NCBI RefSeq assembly: GCF_000482325.1 | Contig: NZ_KI535295.1 | Coordinates: forward strand, 483,060-547,059 | Origin: Bacillus sp. UNC438CL73TsuS30 | GTDB taxonomy: Bacteria; Bacillota; Bacilli; Bacillales; Cytobacillaceae | Reading direction: 5' to 3' | DNA: 64,000 nt | Part shown: positions 44,698 through 58,187 of the stretch, piece by piece | Position numbering within the stretch: position 1 is the first letter of the stretch | How the letters are laid out: each line of letters starts with the position of its first letter | Position numbers and translations under genes: made by a program | Notes under the pieces: generated by a model | What the model saw: the letters and a program-made list of their open reading frames with translations, nothing else | Told to the model about the DNA's origin: nothing | Databases searched by the model: none

Positions 44698-47469
44698 ATG
44701 GATTATAAAGATACGTTATTAATGCCAAAGACTGAATTTCCAATGAGGGGCAATCTTCCGCAAAGGGAGCCAGATATCCAGGCAAAATGGGAAGAAATCG
44801 ATATTTATGCAAAAGTACAGGAGCGGACAAAAGGACGTCCAATGTTTGTCCTACATGATGGACCTCCATATGCAAATGGCGATATCCATATGGGGCATGC
44901 GCTGAACAAAATTTTAAAGGATTTTATCGTTCGCTATAAATCATCGAGCGGTTTCCAAGCTCCATATGTACCGGGCTGGGACACACATGGTCTGCCAATT
45001 GAACAGGCATTAACCAATAAAGGTGTAAAGCGGAAAGAAATGACCGTTGCAGAATTCAGAAAACTTTGTACTGAATATGCCTTACAACAAATTGATAACC
45101 AACGCACTCAATTCAAACGTTTAGGTGTTCGCGGTGATTGGGAAAACCCTTATATCACTCTGAAACCGGAGTATGAAGCACAGCAAATTAAAGTATTCGG
45201 GGAAATGGCGAAAAAAGGCTATATTTATAAAGGCCTTAAGCCTGTTTATTGGTCACCATCGAGTGAGTCAGCTCTTGCTGAGGCAGAGATTGAATACCAA
45301 GATAAACGTTCAGCGTCCATTTATGTTGGTTTTAAAGTGAAAGATGGAAAAGGTGTTCTTGATGCCGATACCCAAATTGTCATCTGGACAACAACTCCTT
45401 GGACGATTCCTGCAAACTTGGGAATCTCTGTTCACCCTGATTTAACGTATGTAGTTGTAACAGCAAATGGAAATAAATACTTAGTCGCCGAAGCTCTTTT
45501 AGAAGCTGTAACAAAGGAAATTGGCTGGGAAGAAACTGTTGTTGTGCAGAAACTTAAAGGTACTGAATTAGAAAATATCATTGCTGCGCATCCGCTATAC
45601 GGCCGGGATTCATTAGTTATGTTAGGGGAGCATGTCACAACAGATGCTGGTACTGGCTGTGTCCATACTGCTCCAGGCCATGGGGAAGATGACTTCTATG
45701 TTGGTCAAAAATATGGTTTAGAAGTACTTTGTCCAGTGGATGATAAAGGGCATATGACGAATGAAGCACCAGGTTTCGAAGGATTATTTTACGATCAAGC
45801 GAATAAACCGATTGCAGAAGCCCTAGAAAAAGAAGGAGCACTGTTAAAGCTTTCATTTATTACACACTCTTATCCACATGATTGGAGAACCAAAAAACCG
45901 GTCATTTTCCGAGCTACTGCCCAATGGTTTGCTTCAATTAAAGATTTCCGAAACGAGCTCCTTGAAGCGGTTAAGGAAACCAAATGGGTTCCTGCATGGG
46001 GAGAAACTCGTCTATTTAATATGGTACGTGACCGTGGTGATTGGTGTATATCCCGCCAGCGTGTCTGGGGTGTACCAATCCCAGTATTCTACGCAGAAAA
46101 TGGCGAAGAAATCATCACGGATGAAACGATTAATCATGTATCAGAATTATTCCGCCAGTTTGGTTCAAATGTTTGGTTTGAACGTGAAGCGAAAGAGTTG
46201 CTTCCTGAAGGATTTACCCATCCGGGCAGCCCGAATGGCACATTTACAAAAGAAACAGATATCATGGACGTTTGGTTTGACTCCGGATCTTCCCATCAGG
46301 CTGTCTTACTAGAGAGAGAAGATTTAGTCCGCCCGGCAGACCTTTATCTTGAGGGTTCTGACCAATATCGCGGATGGTTTAACTCATCACTTTCTACAGC
46401 TGTTGCCGTTACAGGAAAAGCTCCATATAAAGGAGTTCTAAGCCATGGTTTTGCACTTGATGGTGAAGGCCGAAAAATGAGCAAATCATTAGGAAATACA
46501 GTACTTCCATCGAAGGTTATGAACCAGCTTGGTGCTGATATTTTACGCTTATGGGTAGCTTCTGTTGATTATCAAGCCGATGTCCGTGTATCCGATGCCA
46601 TTTTGAAACAAGTTGCCGAAGTGTATCGGAAAATCCGAAACACGTTCCGTTTCTTGTTAGGAAACTTAGCAGATTTTAACCCAGCTTCTGATAAGGTTGC
46701 TTTTGAAAACTTACGAGAAGTGGATCAATTTATGCTTGTTAAATTAAATAAGCTAATTAAAAATGTCCGAAATGCATATGAAAATTATGAGTTTTCCGGT
46801 ATTTATCACGCAGTAAATAATTTCTGTACACTTGACTTGAGCGCATTCTATTTGGATTTTGCAAAAGATGTCTTATATATTGAGGCAAAAGATAATCATG
46901 AACGCCGTGCCATCCAAACAGTTTTGTATGACTCATTGGTTGCTTTAACTAAATTGGTTTCACCAATACTTTCTCATACAGCGGATGAGGTTTGGAAGTT
47001 TATTCCTGATGTTGAGGAAGAGAGTGTACAATTGACAGATTTTCCTGAATACGTCGATTATACAAATGCAAAAGATTTAGAGGAAAAATGGTCATCATTT
47101 ATGAAACTCAGGGATGATGTCTTAAAAGCGCTAGAAGAAGCTAGAAATGAAAAAGTAATTGGAAAATCGTTAACAGCAAAAGTTACCCTATATGTAAATG
47201 AGCAAACAAAAGTTCTTTTAGATTCGATTCAAGAAAACTTGCAGCAGTTATTTATTGTCTCTGGTTTTGAAGTTGCAGGCACTATGGAGAATGCACCTGA
47301 AAATGCTCTTAAACTTGATAATGCAGCGATTGTTGTCACCAAAGCGGAAGGTGAGACATGTGAGCGCTGCTGGGTTGTCTCAACAGAGGTCGGCCAGGAT
47401 TCAGAGCATAAAACACTTTGTCCGCGCTGTGCAGAAGTAGTAAAAGAAAATTATACACATTTAGCTTAA
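44698..47469 (+). CDS. ileS: Isoleucyl-tRNA synthetase
   Basis: The class I synthetase charges tRNA-Ile. The 923-residue enzyme has the HIGH motif as H-M-G-H (in G-D-I-H-M-G-H-A-L, near 58-66), the CP1 editing domain (about 190-390) and K-M-S-K-S at 593-597. It has a C-terminal zinc knuckle (C-E-R-C and C-P-R-C) typical of the bacterial, mupirocin-sensitive type. ATG 44698 follows GGAGG. It is controlled by the T-box upstream. Confidence 0.98.
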   Translation: MDYKDTLLMPKTEFPMRGNLPQREPDIQAKWEEIDIYAKVQERTKGRPMFVLHDGPPYANGDIHMGHALNKILKDFIVRYKSSSGFQAPYVPGWDTHGLPIEQALTNKGVKRKEMTVAEFRKLCTEYALQQIDNQRTQFKRLGVRGDWENPYITLKPEYEAQQIKVFGEMAKKGYIYKGLKPVYWSPSSESALAEAEIEYQDKRSASIYVGFKVKDGKGVLDADTQIVIWTTTPWTIPANLGISVHPDLTYVVVTANGNKYLVAEALLEAVTKEIGWEETVVVQKLKGTELENIIAAHPLYGRDSLVMLGEHVTTDAGTGCVHTAPGHGEDDFYVGQKYGLEVLCPVDDKGHMTNEAPGFEGLFYDQANKPIAEALEKEGALLKLSFITHSYPHDWRTKKPVIFRATAQWFASIKDFRNELLEAVKETKWVPAWGETRLFNMVRDRGDWCISRQRVWGVPIPVFYAENGEEIITDETINHVSELFRQFGSNVWFEREAKELLPEGFTHPGSPNGTFTKETDIMDVWFDSGSSHQAVLLEREDLVRPADLYLEGSDQYRGWFNSSLSTAVAVTGKAPYKGVLSHGFALDGEGRKMSKSLGNTVLPSKVMNQLGADILRLWVASVDYQADVRVSDAILKQVAEVYRKIRNTFRFLLGNLADFNPASDKVAFENLREVDQFMLVKLNKLIKNVRNAYENYEFSGIYHAVNNFCTLDLSAFYLDFAKDVLYIEAKDNHERRAIQTVLYDSLVALTKLVSPILSHTADEVWKFIPDVEEESVQLTDFPEYVDYTNAKDLEEKWSSFMKLRDDVLKALEEARNEKVIGKSLTAKVTLYVNEQTKVLLDSIQENLQQLFIVSGFEVAGTMENAPENALKLDNAAIVVTKAEGETCERCWVVSTEVGQDSEHKTLCPRCAEVVKENYTHLA

Positions 47470-47472
47470 ATT

Positions 47473-47500
47473 AAAAGCCCTGTGCTAGCACAGGGCTTTT
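47473..47500 (+). terminator. Terminator of ileS
   Basis: A perfect 28-base palindrome (AAAAGCCCTGTGCT and its complement) starts 3 bases after the stop codon. Confidence 0.85.
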
Positions 47501-47612
47501 AAAATTTTCCACCTCCGTTAATTGTTGTTTTTGATGTCAAATGTTTATCCGTGTCAGCTTTGGTCTGACGGTGGATAATAATGAAACAATAATGAAAGCG
47601 GAGGTAACAACT

Positions 47613-47906
47613 ATGAATGCAATGCAGGAAAAGCTGTTTTTGGAACTCCGTCAAACAAAGGAAGAAATTGAACATTCATTAAAACATAAGAGTAAGCGGG
47701 AGTGGATTACCTCTATATTGGAGGAAGAACTTGCTGATATTGATTCTGCTATGGAAAAAATGAAAAGGGGCCAATATGGTCAATGTGAAATTTCTGGTGA
47801 ATTACTACCGGACGATTTATTACAGTTAATCCCCACATTAAAGTCAACAAAGGATTCAGAGTATTTGATTAGATTTTATAAAAAACCGATAAATTCCTCT
47901 TTTTAA
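47613..47906 (+). CDS. ylyA: YlyA, TraR/DksA-like regulator of forespore transcription
   Basis: The 97-residue protein matches the N-terminal and central part of TraR/DksA-like proteins: a helical hairpin (about residues 5-60) and a short Y-G-x-C-E-I-S-G segment with one Cys of the lost zinc finger. B. subtilis YlyA binds RNA polymerase and modulates SigG-dependent genes. ATG 47613 follows GCGGAGG; the ORF open to 47541 is not needed. I see no clear SigF promoter upstream. Confidence 0.82.
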   Translation: MNAMQEKLFLELRQTKEEIEHSLKHKSKREWITSILEEELADIDSAMEKMKRGQYGQCEISGELLPDDLLQLIPTLKSTKDSEYLIRFYKKPINSSF

Positions 47907-47982
47907 TCCATCACATTGTCGTTTTGCTATTCATTATGCTAAAATGCTAAGGAAGTAATGTTAAATGTGGAGGTATTTCTTA

Positions 47983-48474
47983 GTGTTTTATTACTTAATT
48001 GCGATTTTTGTTATTGTATTGGATCAAATTACGAAGTGGCTTATTGTAAGTAAAATGCATTTTGGCGAAAGCATCACCATTATAGAAAATTTTCTTTATA
48101 TTACCTCCCATAGAAATCGAGGAGCTGCATGGGGAATTTTACAAGGACAAATGTGGCTATTTTACGTCATCACCTTGGTGGTCATTATTGCTTTAATTTA
48201 CTATTTACAAAAAGCAGCAAAAGGTAAATGGCTGCTTGGAGTTTCCCTTTCTTTTATGCTAGGAGGAGCTATTGGAAATTTTATTGACCGGGTGATTCGT
48301 AAAGAAGTAGTCGATTTTATTCATACGTTTATTTTTGGCTATAATTTTCCAGTATTTAATATTGCAGATTCAGCATTAGTAATCGGCGTAATTTTATTAA
48401 TGATTTCGATGCTGCGTGATGAGAGAGAATCAAAGGAGAAATCATATGGAGAAAATGGAACACACCATTCTTGA
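47983..48474 (+). CDS. lspA: Prolipoprotein signal peptidase II
   Basis: LspA cleaves lipoprotein signal peptides before the lipid-modified Cys. The 163-residue protein has four membrane helices and the catalytic Asp pair in N-F-I-D-R and N-I-A-D-S, with D-Q-x-T-K and N-x-G-A-A-W-G. GTG 47983 follows GTGGAGG; the frame is open to 47965. It overlaps ylyB by 29 bases. Confidence 0.96.
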   Translation: MFYYLIAIFVIVLDQITKWLIVSKMHFGESITIIENFLYITSHRNRGAAWGILQGQMWLFYVITLVVIIALIYYLQKAAKGKWLLGVSLSFMLGGAIGNFIDRVIRKEVVDFIHTFIFGYNFPVFNIADSALVIGVILLMISMLRDERESKEKSYGENGTHHS

Positions 48475-49357
48475 AGAACAAAAGGGCGACCGCATTGATA
48501 AAGTAATTTCTGCGCTTGATGAAGAATGGTCAAGAACACAGGTCCAACAATGGATTAAGGATGGAAATGCCCTCGTTAATGGACAAGTGGTGAAAACAAA
48601 TTATAAATGTGCGGTAAATGATCTTATCGAAATTACAATTCCAGATCCAGAACCACTAGATGTGATTCCAGAGGAAATGGACTTAGATATTTATTATGAG
48701 GATACCGATGTGTTGGTTGTAAATAAGCCGCGAGGAATGGTCGTTCATCCTGCGCCGGGTCATTTAACTGGAACGCTTGTAAATGGCCTAATGGCACATT
48801 GCAAGGATTTATCCGGTATAAATGGAGTATTACGTCCTGGAATTGTTCATCGAATTGATAAAGACACCTCAGGTCTTTTAATGGTTGCGAAAAACGATAT
48901 GGCGCATGAAAGCTTAGTAAATCAGTTAGTTGAAAAATCAGTAACCCGTAAATATATGGCAATTGTGCATGGGGTTATCCCACATGATTTTGGTACAATT
49001 GACGCACCGCTGGGAAGGGATCCAAAGGACCGTCAAAGCATGACTGTGGTGGATGATGGCAAACATGCGGTGACCCATTTCCATGTGCTGGAGCGTTATA
49101 ACCATTTTACCTTGGTAGAATGTCAATTAGAGACAGGGAGAACCCATCAAATTCGTGTCCATATGAAATACATTGGCTATCCACTTGCGGGAGATCCAAA
49201 GTATGGACCGAAAAAAACACTTGAAATTGACGGACAGGCATTGCATGCAGGGGTACTGGGTTTTGTTCATCCGCGAACTCAGGAATATCTCGAATTTGAA
49301 GCACCGATTCCTTTCGATTTTGAAAGTCTGTTAGAGCATTTACGAAATAATCGTTGA
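48446..49357 (+). CDS. ylyB: YlyB, RluA-family 23S rRNA pseudouridine synthase
   Basis: The 303-residue protein has an N-terminal S4 domain (about 13-70) and the RluA catalytic domain with H-R-I-D-K-D-T-S-G (catalytic Asp) near 137-145 and the G-R-T-H-Q-I-R-V-H motif near 230. The family RluD makes pseudouridines in helix 69 of 23S rRNA; specificity here is inferred. ATG 48446 follows AAAGGAG. The start of the pyr promoter overlaps its stop codon. Confidence 0.92.
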   Translation: MEKMEHTILEEQKGDRIDKVISALDEEWSRTQVQQWIKDGNALVNGQVVKTNYKCAVNDLIEITIPDPEPLDVIPEEMDLDIYYEDTDVLVVNKPRGMVVHPAPGHLTGTLVNGLMAHCKDLSGINGVLRPGIVHRIDKDTSGLLMVAKNDMAHESLVNQLVEKSVTRKYMAIVHGVIPHDFGTIDAPLGRDPKDRQSMTVVDDGKHAVTHFHVLERYNHFTLVECQLETGRTHQIRVHMKYIGYPLAGDPKYGPKKTLEIDGQALHAGVLGFVHPRTQEYLEFEAPIPFDFESLLEHLRNNR

Positions 49358-49383
49358 CACGGGAATAAAAAGTATTGTAAGAT
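49354..49383 (+). promoter_or_regulatory. SigA promoter of the pyr operon
   Basis: TTGACA (49354-49359, overlapping the ylyB stop) and TAAGAT (49378-49383) with an 18-bp spacer. Confidence 0.75.
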
Positions 49384-49399
49384 AACAACAGTTGAATAT

Positions 49400-50058
<659 letters not shown>

Positions 50059-50059
50059 A

Positions 50060-50173
50060 TAGCACCCTTTTAATAGCAGTCCCGTGAGGCTGACAAAGGG
50101 GAAAAACCGGGTATTTACTCAATATTCGGTAATTCTATCCTCTTTGTACCATCCCGGGCGAAGAGGTTTTTTT
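50060..50173 (+). promoter_or_regulatory. PyrR attenuator 2 (pyrR-pyrP)
   Basis: The binding loop GCAGTCCCGTGAGGCTGACAA (50077-50096) is followed by a terminator hairpin CCTCTT (50139-50144) / AAGAGG (50161-50166) and a T run. Confidence 0.9.
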
Positions 50174-50236
50174 ATGAAAAAAAAAACCATGCTAATAAAT
50201 AAAGAAAAACCCCTTATCAAAACTGGAGGAGAAAAA

Positions 50237-51550
50237 ATGTCAAGCTCACCAATTTTAGACGTAAAAGATGTTCCAAAGCCGGGACAATGGCTAACTTTAA
50301 GTCTACAGCACTTATTCGCAATGTTCGGTTCTACCATTCTTGTTCCGTATTTGGTTGGATTAAGTCCAGCGATTGCGTTAATATCGAGCGGACTTGGAAC
50401 CTTGGCGTTTTTAATCATTACACAATTTAAAGTTCCTGCTTACCTTGGTTCTTCCTTTGCGTTTATTGCTCCGATTATTGCAGCAAAAACGGCTGGTGGT
50501 CCAGGCGCCGCAATGGTCGGCACTTTCTTGGCAGGGCTCATATACGGAATTGTTGCGCTTATCATTAGCAGGGCAGGTTATCGTTGGATCATGAAACTAC
50601 TCCCGCCGGTCGTTGTTGGTCCTGTGATCATTGTAATTGGTTTAGCCATTTCCGGAACGGCTGTTGGAATGGCGATGAATAACCCGGTGACACAAAAATA
50701 TAGTTTGCTTCATTTCTCAGTGGCACTTGTGACACTTGCAGCAACCATCATCTTTTCGATCTACTTAAGAGGCATGTTGAGTATCATCCCAATATTAGGC
50801 GGCATCGTTATTGGTTATATATATGCATTAATTGTAGGGATTGTCGACTTCAGTCCAGTATTAAAAGCACATTGGTTTGAAGTTCCAGATTTTATCTTCC
50901 CGTTTATCAGCTATAAAGTTAAATTCACTTTGGATTTAGTCCTGCTGATGGTTCCGGTTGCCGTAGTTACCTTATCGGAACACATTGGCCATCAGCTGGT
51001 CTTGAGTAAAGTAGTTGGACATGACTATATTAAAGATCCTGGTTTACACCGATCAATCCTTGGTGATGGAACAGCGACACTCATTTCGTCACTTATTGGA
51101 GGACCGCCAAAAACCACATATGGTGAAAATATTGGAGTTCTTGCGATTACCCGTATCTACAGCGTGTATATCATTGCTGGTGCAGCAATTTTCGCCATCA
51201 TCTTTGGTTTTGTTGGTAAAATTTCAGCATTGATCAGCACCATTCCGACACCAGTTATGGGCGGTGTTTCAATCCTTCTATTCGGAATCATTGCCTCTTC
51301 AGGATTAAGGATGTTAGTTGACAGTAAAATTGATTTTGGAGACAAAAGAAACCTAGTTATTTCATCTGTTATCCTTGTCATTGGTATCGGTGGGGCATTC
51401 ATTAAAGTTTCTGATTCATTCCAAATTCAAGGAATGGCCTTAGCGGCAATATTCGGTGTATTACTTAACCTTATTCTTCCTGGAAGACCTCCGGTGAATG
51501 AAAATATGTTTGAAGAAGATGAAGTAGAAAATAAGAAAAAAACAGCATAA
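50237..51550 (+). CDS. pyrP: Uracil permease
   Basis: PyrP imports uracil by proton symport (NCS2/UraA family). The 437-residue protein has about 12-14 membrane helices. It begins with the conserved G-Q-W-L-T-L-S-L-Q-H-L-F-A-M-F-G and has the family G-P-P-x-T-T-Y-G-E-N-I-G substrate loop (near 285). The start ATG 50237 follows GGAGGAG; an ATG at 50174 is in frame but has no ribosome site and would add a basic leader. Confidence 0.96.
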   Translation: MSSSPILDVKDVPKPGQWLTLSLQHLFAMFGSTILVPYLVGLSPAIALISSGLGTLAFLIITQFKVPAYLGSSFAFIAPIIAAKTAGGPGAAMVGTFLAGLIYGIVALIISRAGYRWIMKLLPPVVVGPVIIVIGLAISGTAVGMAMNNPVTQKYSLLHFSVALVTLAATIIFSIYLRGMLSIIPILGGIVIGYIYALIVGIVDFSPVLKAHWFEVPDFIFPFISYKVKFTLDLVLLMVPVAVVTLSEHIGHQLVLSKVVGHDYIKDPGLHRSILGDGTATLISSLIGGPPKTTYGENIGVLAITRIYSVYIIAGAAIFAIIFGFVGKISALISTIPTPVMGGVSILLFGIIASSGLRMLVDSKIDFGDKRNLVISSVILVIGIGGAFIKVSDSFQIQGMALAAIFGVLLNLILPGRPPVNENMFEEDEVENKKKTA

Positions 51551-51686
51551 TTGAAAAATCCTTTTAAATGAAGTCCAGAGAGGCTTATAAGGGTGTAGTA
51601 CAAAAACGACAGGTTACTGTTTGATAGCCTTGTCTTTAGTACAGAGTTTTTACACCCTGACAGTAGAAAGTCAGGGTGTTTTTTCG
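51551..51686 (+). promoter_or_regulatory. PyrR attenuator 3 (pyrP-pyrB)
   Basis: The binding loop AAGTCCAGAGAGGCTTATAAG (51571-51591) precedes a perfect 10-bp terminator stem (ACACCCTGAC 51652-51661 / GTCAGGGTGT 51670-51679) and T6. Confidence 0.92.
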
Positions 51687-51710
51687 ATAAAAGAGAGGCG
51701 GGATGAACGT

Positions 51711-52655
51711 ATGTTAACTCACTTATTGACAACAAATGAATTAAAGGTTGAAGAGATTTACCAAATTTTAAGTGATGCGAAGAAGTTTTCAGAAGGGATG
51801 AAATGGCAGCCGGAAAAACAGGTTTTTACCGCAAACCTGTTTTTCGAACCAAGTACAAGAACAAAAAGCAGCTTTGATATGGCTGAAAGAAGGTTAGGCC
51901 TCGAAGTAATCCCATTTGAAGTCTTGACTTCAAGTGTCCAAAAAGGTGAGACTCTCTACGATACAGTAAAAACCTTGGAGTCAATTGGTGTAAATGCAAT
52001 CGTTATACGGCACCAGCAAGATCGGTACTTTGACGAATTAGTGGGCAAGGTAAATATCCCGATTATCAATGGCGGGGATGGCTGCGGCCATCATCCTACA
52101 CAATCTCTTTTAGATCTTATGACAATTTATCAAGAGTTTGGCCGGTTTACCGGCTTAAAGATCGCTATTATTGGTGACATCCGACACAGCAGGGTGGCAC
52201 GTTCAAATGCTGATGTATTAACGAGACTGGGAGCGGAAGTTATTTTTTCAGGCCCGGAAGAATGGTTTGATAACCAAAGTTTAAGTTTAACGAAGTTTAG
52301 ACCCATTGATCAAGCCGTTAAAGAAGCGGATGTGGTTATGCTTCTTCGTGTGCAGCATGAAAGGCACCAGCAAAAAGGAAGTTTTACAGCTCATGACTAC
52401 CATAAACAGTATGGTCTTACAATAGAAAGAGAAAAGTTGATGAAGCCTGAAGCCATTATCATGCATCCAGCCCCTGTCAATCGAAATGTTGAAATTGCTG
52501 ACAGTCTAGTTGAATGCAAGCGTTCGAGAATTTTTAAACAAATGGAAAACGGTGTATATGTCAGAATGGCTGCTTTAAAAAGAGCTCTAGAAAATCTTGA
52601 AGGAGGAAATAACAATGAAACTGCTTATTCAAAACGCTTATTACACAGCATCTAA
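51711..52655 (+). CDS. pyrB: Aspartate carbamoyltransferase catalytic chain
   Basis: PyrB joins carbamoyl phosphate and aspartate. The 314-residue protein has the carbamoyl-phosphate motif F-E-P-S-T-R-T-K (near residues 44-51) and H-P-A-P-V-N-R-N near 265-272. No pyrI regulatory chain is encoded, as in other Bacilli. ATG 51711 follows a weak GAGGCGGG; the in-frame region back to 51621 is the attenuator. Its C-terminus overlaps pyrC by 41 bases and is slightly longer than in B. subtilis (304). Confidence 0.97.
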   Translation: MLTHLLTTNELKVEEIYQILSDAKKFSEGMKWQPEKQVFTANLFFEPSTRTKSSFDMAERRLGLEVIPFEVLTSSVQKGETLYDTVKTLESIGVNAIVIRHQQDRYFDELVGKVNIPIINGGDGCGHHPTQSLLDLMTIYQEFGRFTGLKIAIIGDIRHSRVARSNADVLTRLGAEVIFSGPEEWFDNQSLSLTKFRPIDQAVKEADVVMLLRVQHERHQQKGSFTAHDYHKQYGLTIEREKLMKPEAIIMHPAPVNRNVEIADSLVECKRSRIFKQMENGVYVRMAALKRALENLEGGNNNETAYSKRLLHSI

Positions 52656-53901
52656 TGGAGAAAAAATTCAATCAGATATATTAGTAGAAAATGGTGTGAT
52701 CGCTAAAATTGAGGAGAATATTATAGCGGCGGTTGACCGTAAAATCGATGCAGCAGGACTGCTTGTTACTCCTGGATTTATCGATCTGCATGTCCATCTT
52801 CGTGAGCCTGGCGGTGAAAAGAAGGAAACCATTGCAACGGGGACACTAGCTGCTGCTAAGGGCGGATTTACATCCATCGCAGCTATGCCGAATACGAGAC
52901 CAGTTCCTGATTCCAAAGAACAAATGGAATGGGTGAAACAAAGGATCCAGGAAACAGCAAGTGTCCGCGTTTTACCATATGCTTCAATCACAACCAGACA
53001 GCTTGGACAAGAATTGACCGACTTTGCGACACTTAAAGAGGCAGGAGCATTCGCCTTTACAGATGATGGTGTGGGTGTACAATCTGCTGATATGATGCTA
53101 CAAGCGATGAAAAAGGCAGCAGATGTGGATATGGCGATTGTTGCGCACTGTGAGGAAAACACGTTGATTCATAAAGGCAGTGTCCATGAAGGGGATTTTT
53201 CAAAGAATAATGGATTAAATGGAATTCCATCAGTTTGTGAATCGGTTCAAATTGCTAGAGACGTCCTACTTGCTGAAGCGGCAAGCTGTCATTATCATGT
53301 CTGCCATATTAGTACAAAGGAATCTGTCCGGGTAGTAAGAGATGCGAAAAGAGCAGGTATTCAGGTTACTGCGGAAGTAACCCCGCATCATTTATTACTT
53401 TCTCAAGATGATATTCCTGGACTTGATGCAAACTATAAGATGAATCCGCCGCTAAGGGATGCCAGCGACCGTGAAGCGCTCATTGAGGGGCTTTTAGACG
53501 GAACAATAGATTTTATTGCAACAGACCATGCACCACATACTGCAGAGGAGAAAAGCGAAGGGATGGTCGCAGCACCATTTGGAATTGTCGGCTTAGAAAC
53601 GGCTTTCCCGCTTCTTTATACAAACTTTGTTTTAAAGAATATCATTACGCTTGAGCAATTAATTGAGTTTTTAACAAAGAAACCGGCCGAAGCATTTGGC
53701 CTGCCATATGGAAAAATCGAAGTTGGGGCACCGGCAGATCTTGTCCTATTGAATCTAACAGAAGAACATGTTATAAACCCTGAGGAATTTTTATCAAAAG
53801 GGAAAAACACCCCGTTTGGCGGCTGGGCATGTAAGGGATGGCCCGTCATGACAATCGCAGAAGGAAATATAGTTTGGGAAAAAGGATGTGTAACAGCATG
53901 A
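52615..53901 (+). CDS. pyrC: Dihydroorotase
   Basis: PyrC cyclises carbamoyl aspartate to dihydroorotate. The 428-residue class I dihydroorotase has the zinc motif [10 protein letters not shown] (near residues 57-66) and further ligands in A-H-C-E and C-H-I-S, and the catalytic A-T-D-H-A-P-H near 302. AAGGAGG precedes ATG 52615. Its stop overlaps the pyrAA start (ATGA). Confidence 0.97.
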   Translation: MKLLIQNAYYTASNGEKIQSDILVENGVIAKIEENIIAAVDRKIDAAGLLVTPGFIDLHVHLREPGGEKKETIATGTLAAAKGGFTSIAAMPNTRPVPDSKEQMEWVKQRIQETASVRVLPYASITTRQLGQELTDFATLKEAGAFAFTDDGVGVQSADMMLQAMKKAADVDMAIVAHCEENTLIHKGSVHEGDFSKNNGLNGIPSVCESVQIARDVLLAEAASCHYHVCHISTKESVRVVRDAKRAGIQVTAEVTPHHLLLSQDDIPGLDANYKMNPPLRDASDREALIEGLLDGTIDFIATDHAPHTAEEKSEGMVAAPFGIVGLETAFPLLYTNFVLKNIITLEQLIEFLTKKPAEAFGLPYGKIEVGAPADLVLLNLTEEHVINPEEFLSKGKNTPFGGWACKGWPVMTIAEGNIVWEKGCVTA

Positions 53902-54989
53902 AGAGACAGCTGGTTTTAGAGGACGGAACAATTTTAATCGGTGAAGGTTTTGGCAGTGATAGCGAAACGGTTGGAGAGGTAGTATTTAATACTGGAATGA
54001 CCGGATACCAAGAAATTCTATCCGACCCTTCCTATTGCGGGCAAATCGTTACACTGACATATCCTTTAATTGGAAACTACGGGATTAACCGTGATGATTT
54101 TGAAACAATTAATCCGGCAATAAAAGGATTTATCGTAAAAGAAGTATGTGATTTTCCTTCAAACTGGAGAAATGAATTTACACTTGATGAGTATTTTCAA
54201 ATGAAAAAAATCCCTGGTATTGCCGGGATTGATACACGTAAATTAACAAGAATTATCCGTCAGTATGGAACCTTAAAAGGAGCTATCTGCAGTATTGAAA
54301 AAGATGCAAATGAAGTAATTGAATCATTACGTAGCAAAACACTTCCAATCGATCAGGTAAGACAGGTGTCTACCAAAAATCCATATCCAAGCCCAGGACG
54401 TGGAAAAAGAGTGGTTCTTGTAGATTTTGGAATGAAACACGGCATTTTACGAGAATTAAATAAACGTGACTGTGATGTAGTCGTCGTGCCATACCATACA
54501 ACTGCTGATGAAATCCTTCAACTGCGTCCGGATGGAATCATGCTTTCGAACGGACCTGGAGATCCAAAAGATGTTCCAGAAGCAATTGATATGCTAAAAG
54601 GAGTATTAGGGAAGGTTCCTCTATTTGGAATTTGCCTGGGTCATCAATTATTTGCTCTTGCATGCGGGGCAGACACAGTAAAAATGAAGTTCGGCCACCG
54701 CGGTTCCAATCATCCGGTAAAAGATCTTGCTACCGGAAAAATCGCGATTACATCACAAAACCATGGCTATACTGTCGAAGCAGATTCTGTTCAAAATACA
54801 AGATTACAAGTTACGCATGTTGCGTTAAATGATGGGACAGTCGAAGGTTTAAAGCATCTGGAATACCCTGCATTTACCGTTCAATACCATCCTGAAGCCT
54901 CACCAGGACCGGAAGATGCAAATGGATTATTTGAACAATTTATTGCGCTTATGGAAGAGAACAAACAGGAGGTAACAGCACATGTCTAA
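53898..54989 (+). CDS. pyrAA: Carbamoyl-phosphate synthase small subunit, pyrimidine-specific
   Basis: The glutaminase subunit gives ammonia to the large subunit. The 363-residue protein has an N-terminal half (about 1-170) and a class I glutamine amidotransferase domain with the Cys nucleophile in G-I-C-L-G-H-Q (near 245) and the His/Glu pair in Y-H-P-E-A. Its place in the pyr operon marks it as the UMP-repressed copy; an arginine-specific one may be elsewhere. Confidence 0.97.
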   Translation: MKRQLVLEDGTILIGEGFGSDSETVGEVVFNTGMTGYQEILSDPSYCGQIVTLTYPLIGNYGINRDDFETINPAIKGFIVKEVCDFPSNWRNEFTLDEYFQMKKIPGIAGIDTRKLTRIIRQYGTLKGAICSIEKDANEVIESLRSKTLPIDQVRQVSTKNPYPSPGRGKRVVLVDFGMKHGILRELNKRDCDVVVVPYHTTADEILQLRPDGIMLSNGPGDPKDVPEAIDMLKGVLGKVPLFGICLGHQLFALACGADTVKMKFGHRGSNHPVKDLATGKIAITSQNHGYTVEADSVQNTRLQVTHVALNDGTVEGLKHLEYPAFTVQYHPEASPGPEDANGLFEQFIALMEENKQEVTAHV

Positions 54990-57900
54990 ACGTACAGATA
55001 TTAACTCCATTTTAGTAATCGGATCAGGCCCAATTGTAATCGGCCAGGCTGCGGAATTTGATTATGCAGGCGCACAAGCTTGTATCGCTCTTAAAGAGGA
55101 AGGCTACCGTGTTATTCTTGTCAATTCAAATCCTGCTACGATTATGACGGATACTGAGATGGCTGATGCTGTCTACATCGAACCTCTGACAGTAGAATTT
55201 GTCAGCCGCATTATTCGAAAGGAACGCCCTGATGCTCTATTAGCAACTCTTGGAGGGCAAACAGGTCTTAATCTTGCCGTTGAATTATCAAAATCTGGCG
55301 TTTTGGAAGAGTGTGGCGTGGAAATACTCGGTACAAAGTTATCGGCGATTAACCGCGCAGAGGACCGTGAATTATTCAGGAATTTAATGAACGAATTAAA
55401 CGAGCCTGTTCCTGATAGTGAAATCGTCCATGAATTAGCTGAAGCCCAGGCCTTTGTTGAAAAAATTGGTTTCCCTGTAATTGTTCGTCCAGCCTTTACG
55501 CTTGGAGGAACAGGCGGTGGGATTTGCCATAATCCTGAAGAATTAGAGGAAATTATTACAAGCGGTTTGAAGAACAGCCCGGTTCATCAATGTTTACTTG
55601 AGAAAAGTATTGCCGGTTATAAAGAGATTGAATATGAAGTCATGCGTGATGCAAATGATAATGCCATTGTGGTGTGTAACATGGAAAACATCGACCCGGT
55701 GGGAGTACATACGGGCGATTCAATTGTAGTAGCACCAAGTCAAACCATGAGTGATCGTGAATACCAACTGTTAAGAAATGTTTCATTAAAGATTATCCGC
55801 GCGCTGGGAATTGAAGGTGGTTGTAACGTACAGCTTGCTTTAGATCCATACAGTTTTAACTACTACATCATTGAAGTAAACCCAAGGGTAAGCCGATCTT
55901 CAGCTCTTGCATCTAAAGCGACCGGTTATCCAATTGCTAAACTGGCAGCTAAAATTGCTGTAGGATTAACACTTGATGAAATGTTAAACCCGGTAACAGG
56001 AAAGACCTACGCAAGCTTTGAACCGGCACTTGATTATGTGGTGACAAAAATCCCAAGATGGCCGTTTGATAAGTTTGAATCCGGAAACCGTTCACTTGGA
56101 ACACAAATGAAAGCAACGGGCGAGGTCATGGCAATCGGGCGTACATTTGAAGAGTCGCTGTTAAAAGCAATCCGTTCTTTAGAAGCTGGAGTTTATCATT
56201 TTGAACTAAATGGTGCAGTAGATATTGATGATGAATTAATTGAAAAACGGATTCGTAAAGCAGGGGATGAGCGTCTTTTTTACATCGCTGAAGGTTTAAA
56301 ACGAGGTTTAACGATTGAAACGATTCATCAATGGAGTAAAATTGATTTGTTTTTCCTTAAAAAGTTGGAAGGAATTATTCAGCTTGAAGCTAAACTCACT
56401 GAGAATCCTTTCGATAAGGATCTGCTCCTTTTGGCAAAACAAAAAGGATTTACTGATGAAAAGATTGCAGAGCTTTGGAACAGTACGGAAAAAGATATTT
56501 ACAAATTGCGAAAAGATACCGGCCTTGTCCCAGTTTATAAAATGGTCGATACATGTGCATCGGAGTTCGAATCGGAAACACCGTATTATTATGGGACATA
56601 CGAAGAGGAGAACGAATCTGTTGTAACGGGTAGAAAAAGCGTTGTTGTATTAGGTTCAGGTCCAATCCGGATTGGCCAGGGGATTGAATTTGATTATGCC
56701 ACTGTCCATTCTGTTAAGGCGATTAAAGAGGCCGGCTATGAAGCAATTATTATTAACAATAACCCGGAAACTGTTTCAACTGATTTTAGTATCTCAGATA
56801 AGCTTTACTTTGAACCACTTACAATCGAAGATGTAATGAGCATTATTGATTTGGAAAACCCAATCGGGGTTGTCGTACAATTCGGCGGACAAACTGCCAT
56901 TAACCTTGCTTCAAAGCTTGAAGATCATGGGGTGAAAATCTTAGGAACAGGCTTAGCGGACCTTGACCGTGCTGAGGACCGGGATAAATTTGAACAGGCG
57001 CTTGTCGCACTAAACATACCTATGCCGCTTGGTAAAACAGCATTATCAGTGGAGGAAGCACTTGTGATTGCAGAAGAGATTGGGTATCCAGTTCTTGTCC
57101 GCCCATCTTATGTCCTTGGCGGCCGGGCAATGGAAATCGTCTACCGTAAAGAAGAACTTCTACATTATATGAAAAATGCCGTGAAAATTAATCCAGAGCA
57201 CCCAGTCTTAATTGACCGTTATTTGACTGGTAAAGAGATTGAAGTAGATGCAATCTGTGATGGTGAAAATGTATTAATCCCAGGGATCATGGAACATATT
57301 GAACGTGCCGGAGTCCATTCAGGCGACTCAATTGCTGTATATCCGCCTCAAACTCTTTCAGAAGAGTGTAAACAGACTCTCGCTGAATATACAGTAAAAC
57401 TGGCTAAGGGATTAAATATAATCGGCTTACTAAACATTCAATATGTGTTAGCAGGTAATCAAGTTTTTGTACTTGAAGTAAACCCGCGCTCAAGCCGTAC
57501 AGTACCATTTTTAAGTAAAATAACCAATGTGCCAATGGCGAAAATTGCGACGAAAGCGATTTTAGGTACATCCATCATTGAACAGGGTTATACACCTGGG
57601 CTTGTTTCGGAAAAAGAAGGTGTATTTGTAAAGGTTCCAGTCTTCTCGTTTGCAAAATTAAAGGATGTCGATATTACCTTAGGACCTGAAATGAAATCAA
57701 CTGGTGAGGTAATGGGTAAGGATGTAACGTTAGAAAAAGCTCTTTATAAAGGATTAGTTGCATCAGGAATGAACATTCAAAAGTTTGGTACGGTATTATT
57801 TACGATTGCTGATAAAGATAAGCAGGAAGCACTGCAGCTTGCGAGACGTTTCTCCTCTATTGGATACCGCCTAATGGCAACAAGCGGAACCGCATCTGTA

Positions 57901-58187
57901 CTAGAAGCAGCTGGCCTGCCGGTTAAAGTAGTTGGTAAAATCGGTTCGGAAGGAAAAACCCTGCTAGATGTCATTCATCATGGAGAAGCACAATTCATCA
58001 TTAACACATTAACAAAAGGAAAACAACCTGAACGCGATGGCTTCAGAATCCGCCGTGAAGCTGTTGAAAATGGTGTTCCATGTTTAACTTCATTGGATAC
58101 TGCGGATGCAATTCTAAAGGTAATTGAGTCGATGAACTTCTCTACAGATGCGATGACAAGCGAGAAAAAAAGAGAGGCGGTTTTTGC

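Noticed and set aside
45878..46312. 144-codon plus-strand ORF
   Set aside because: Out-of-frame shadow inside ileS, with no ribosome site.
52668..53162. 164-codon minus-strand ORF
   Set aside because: Antisense shadow of pyrC.
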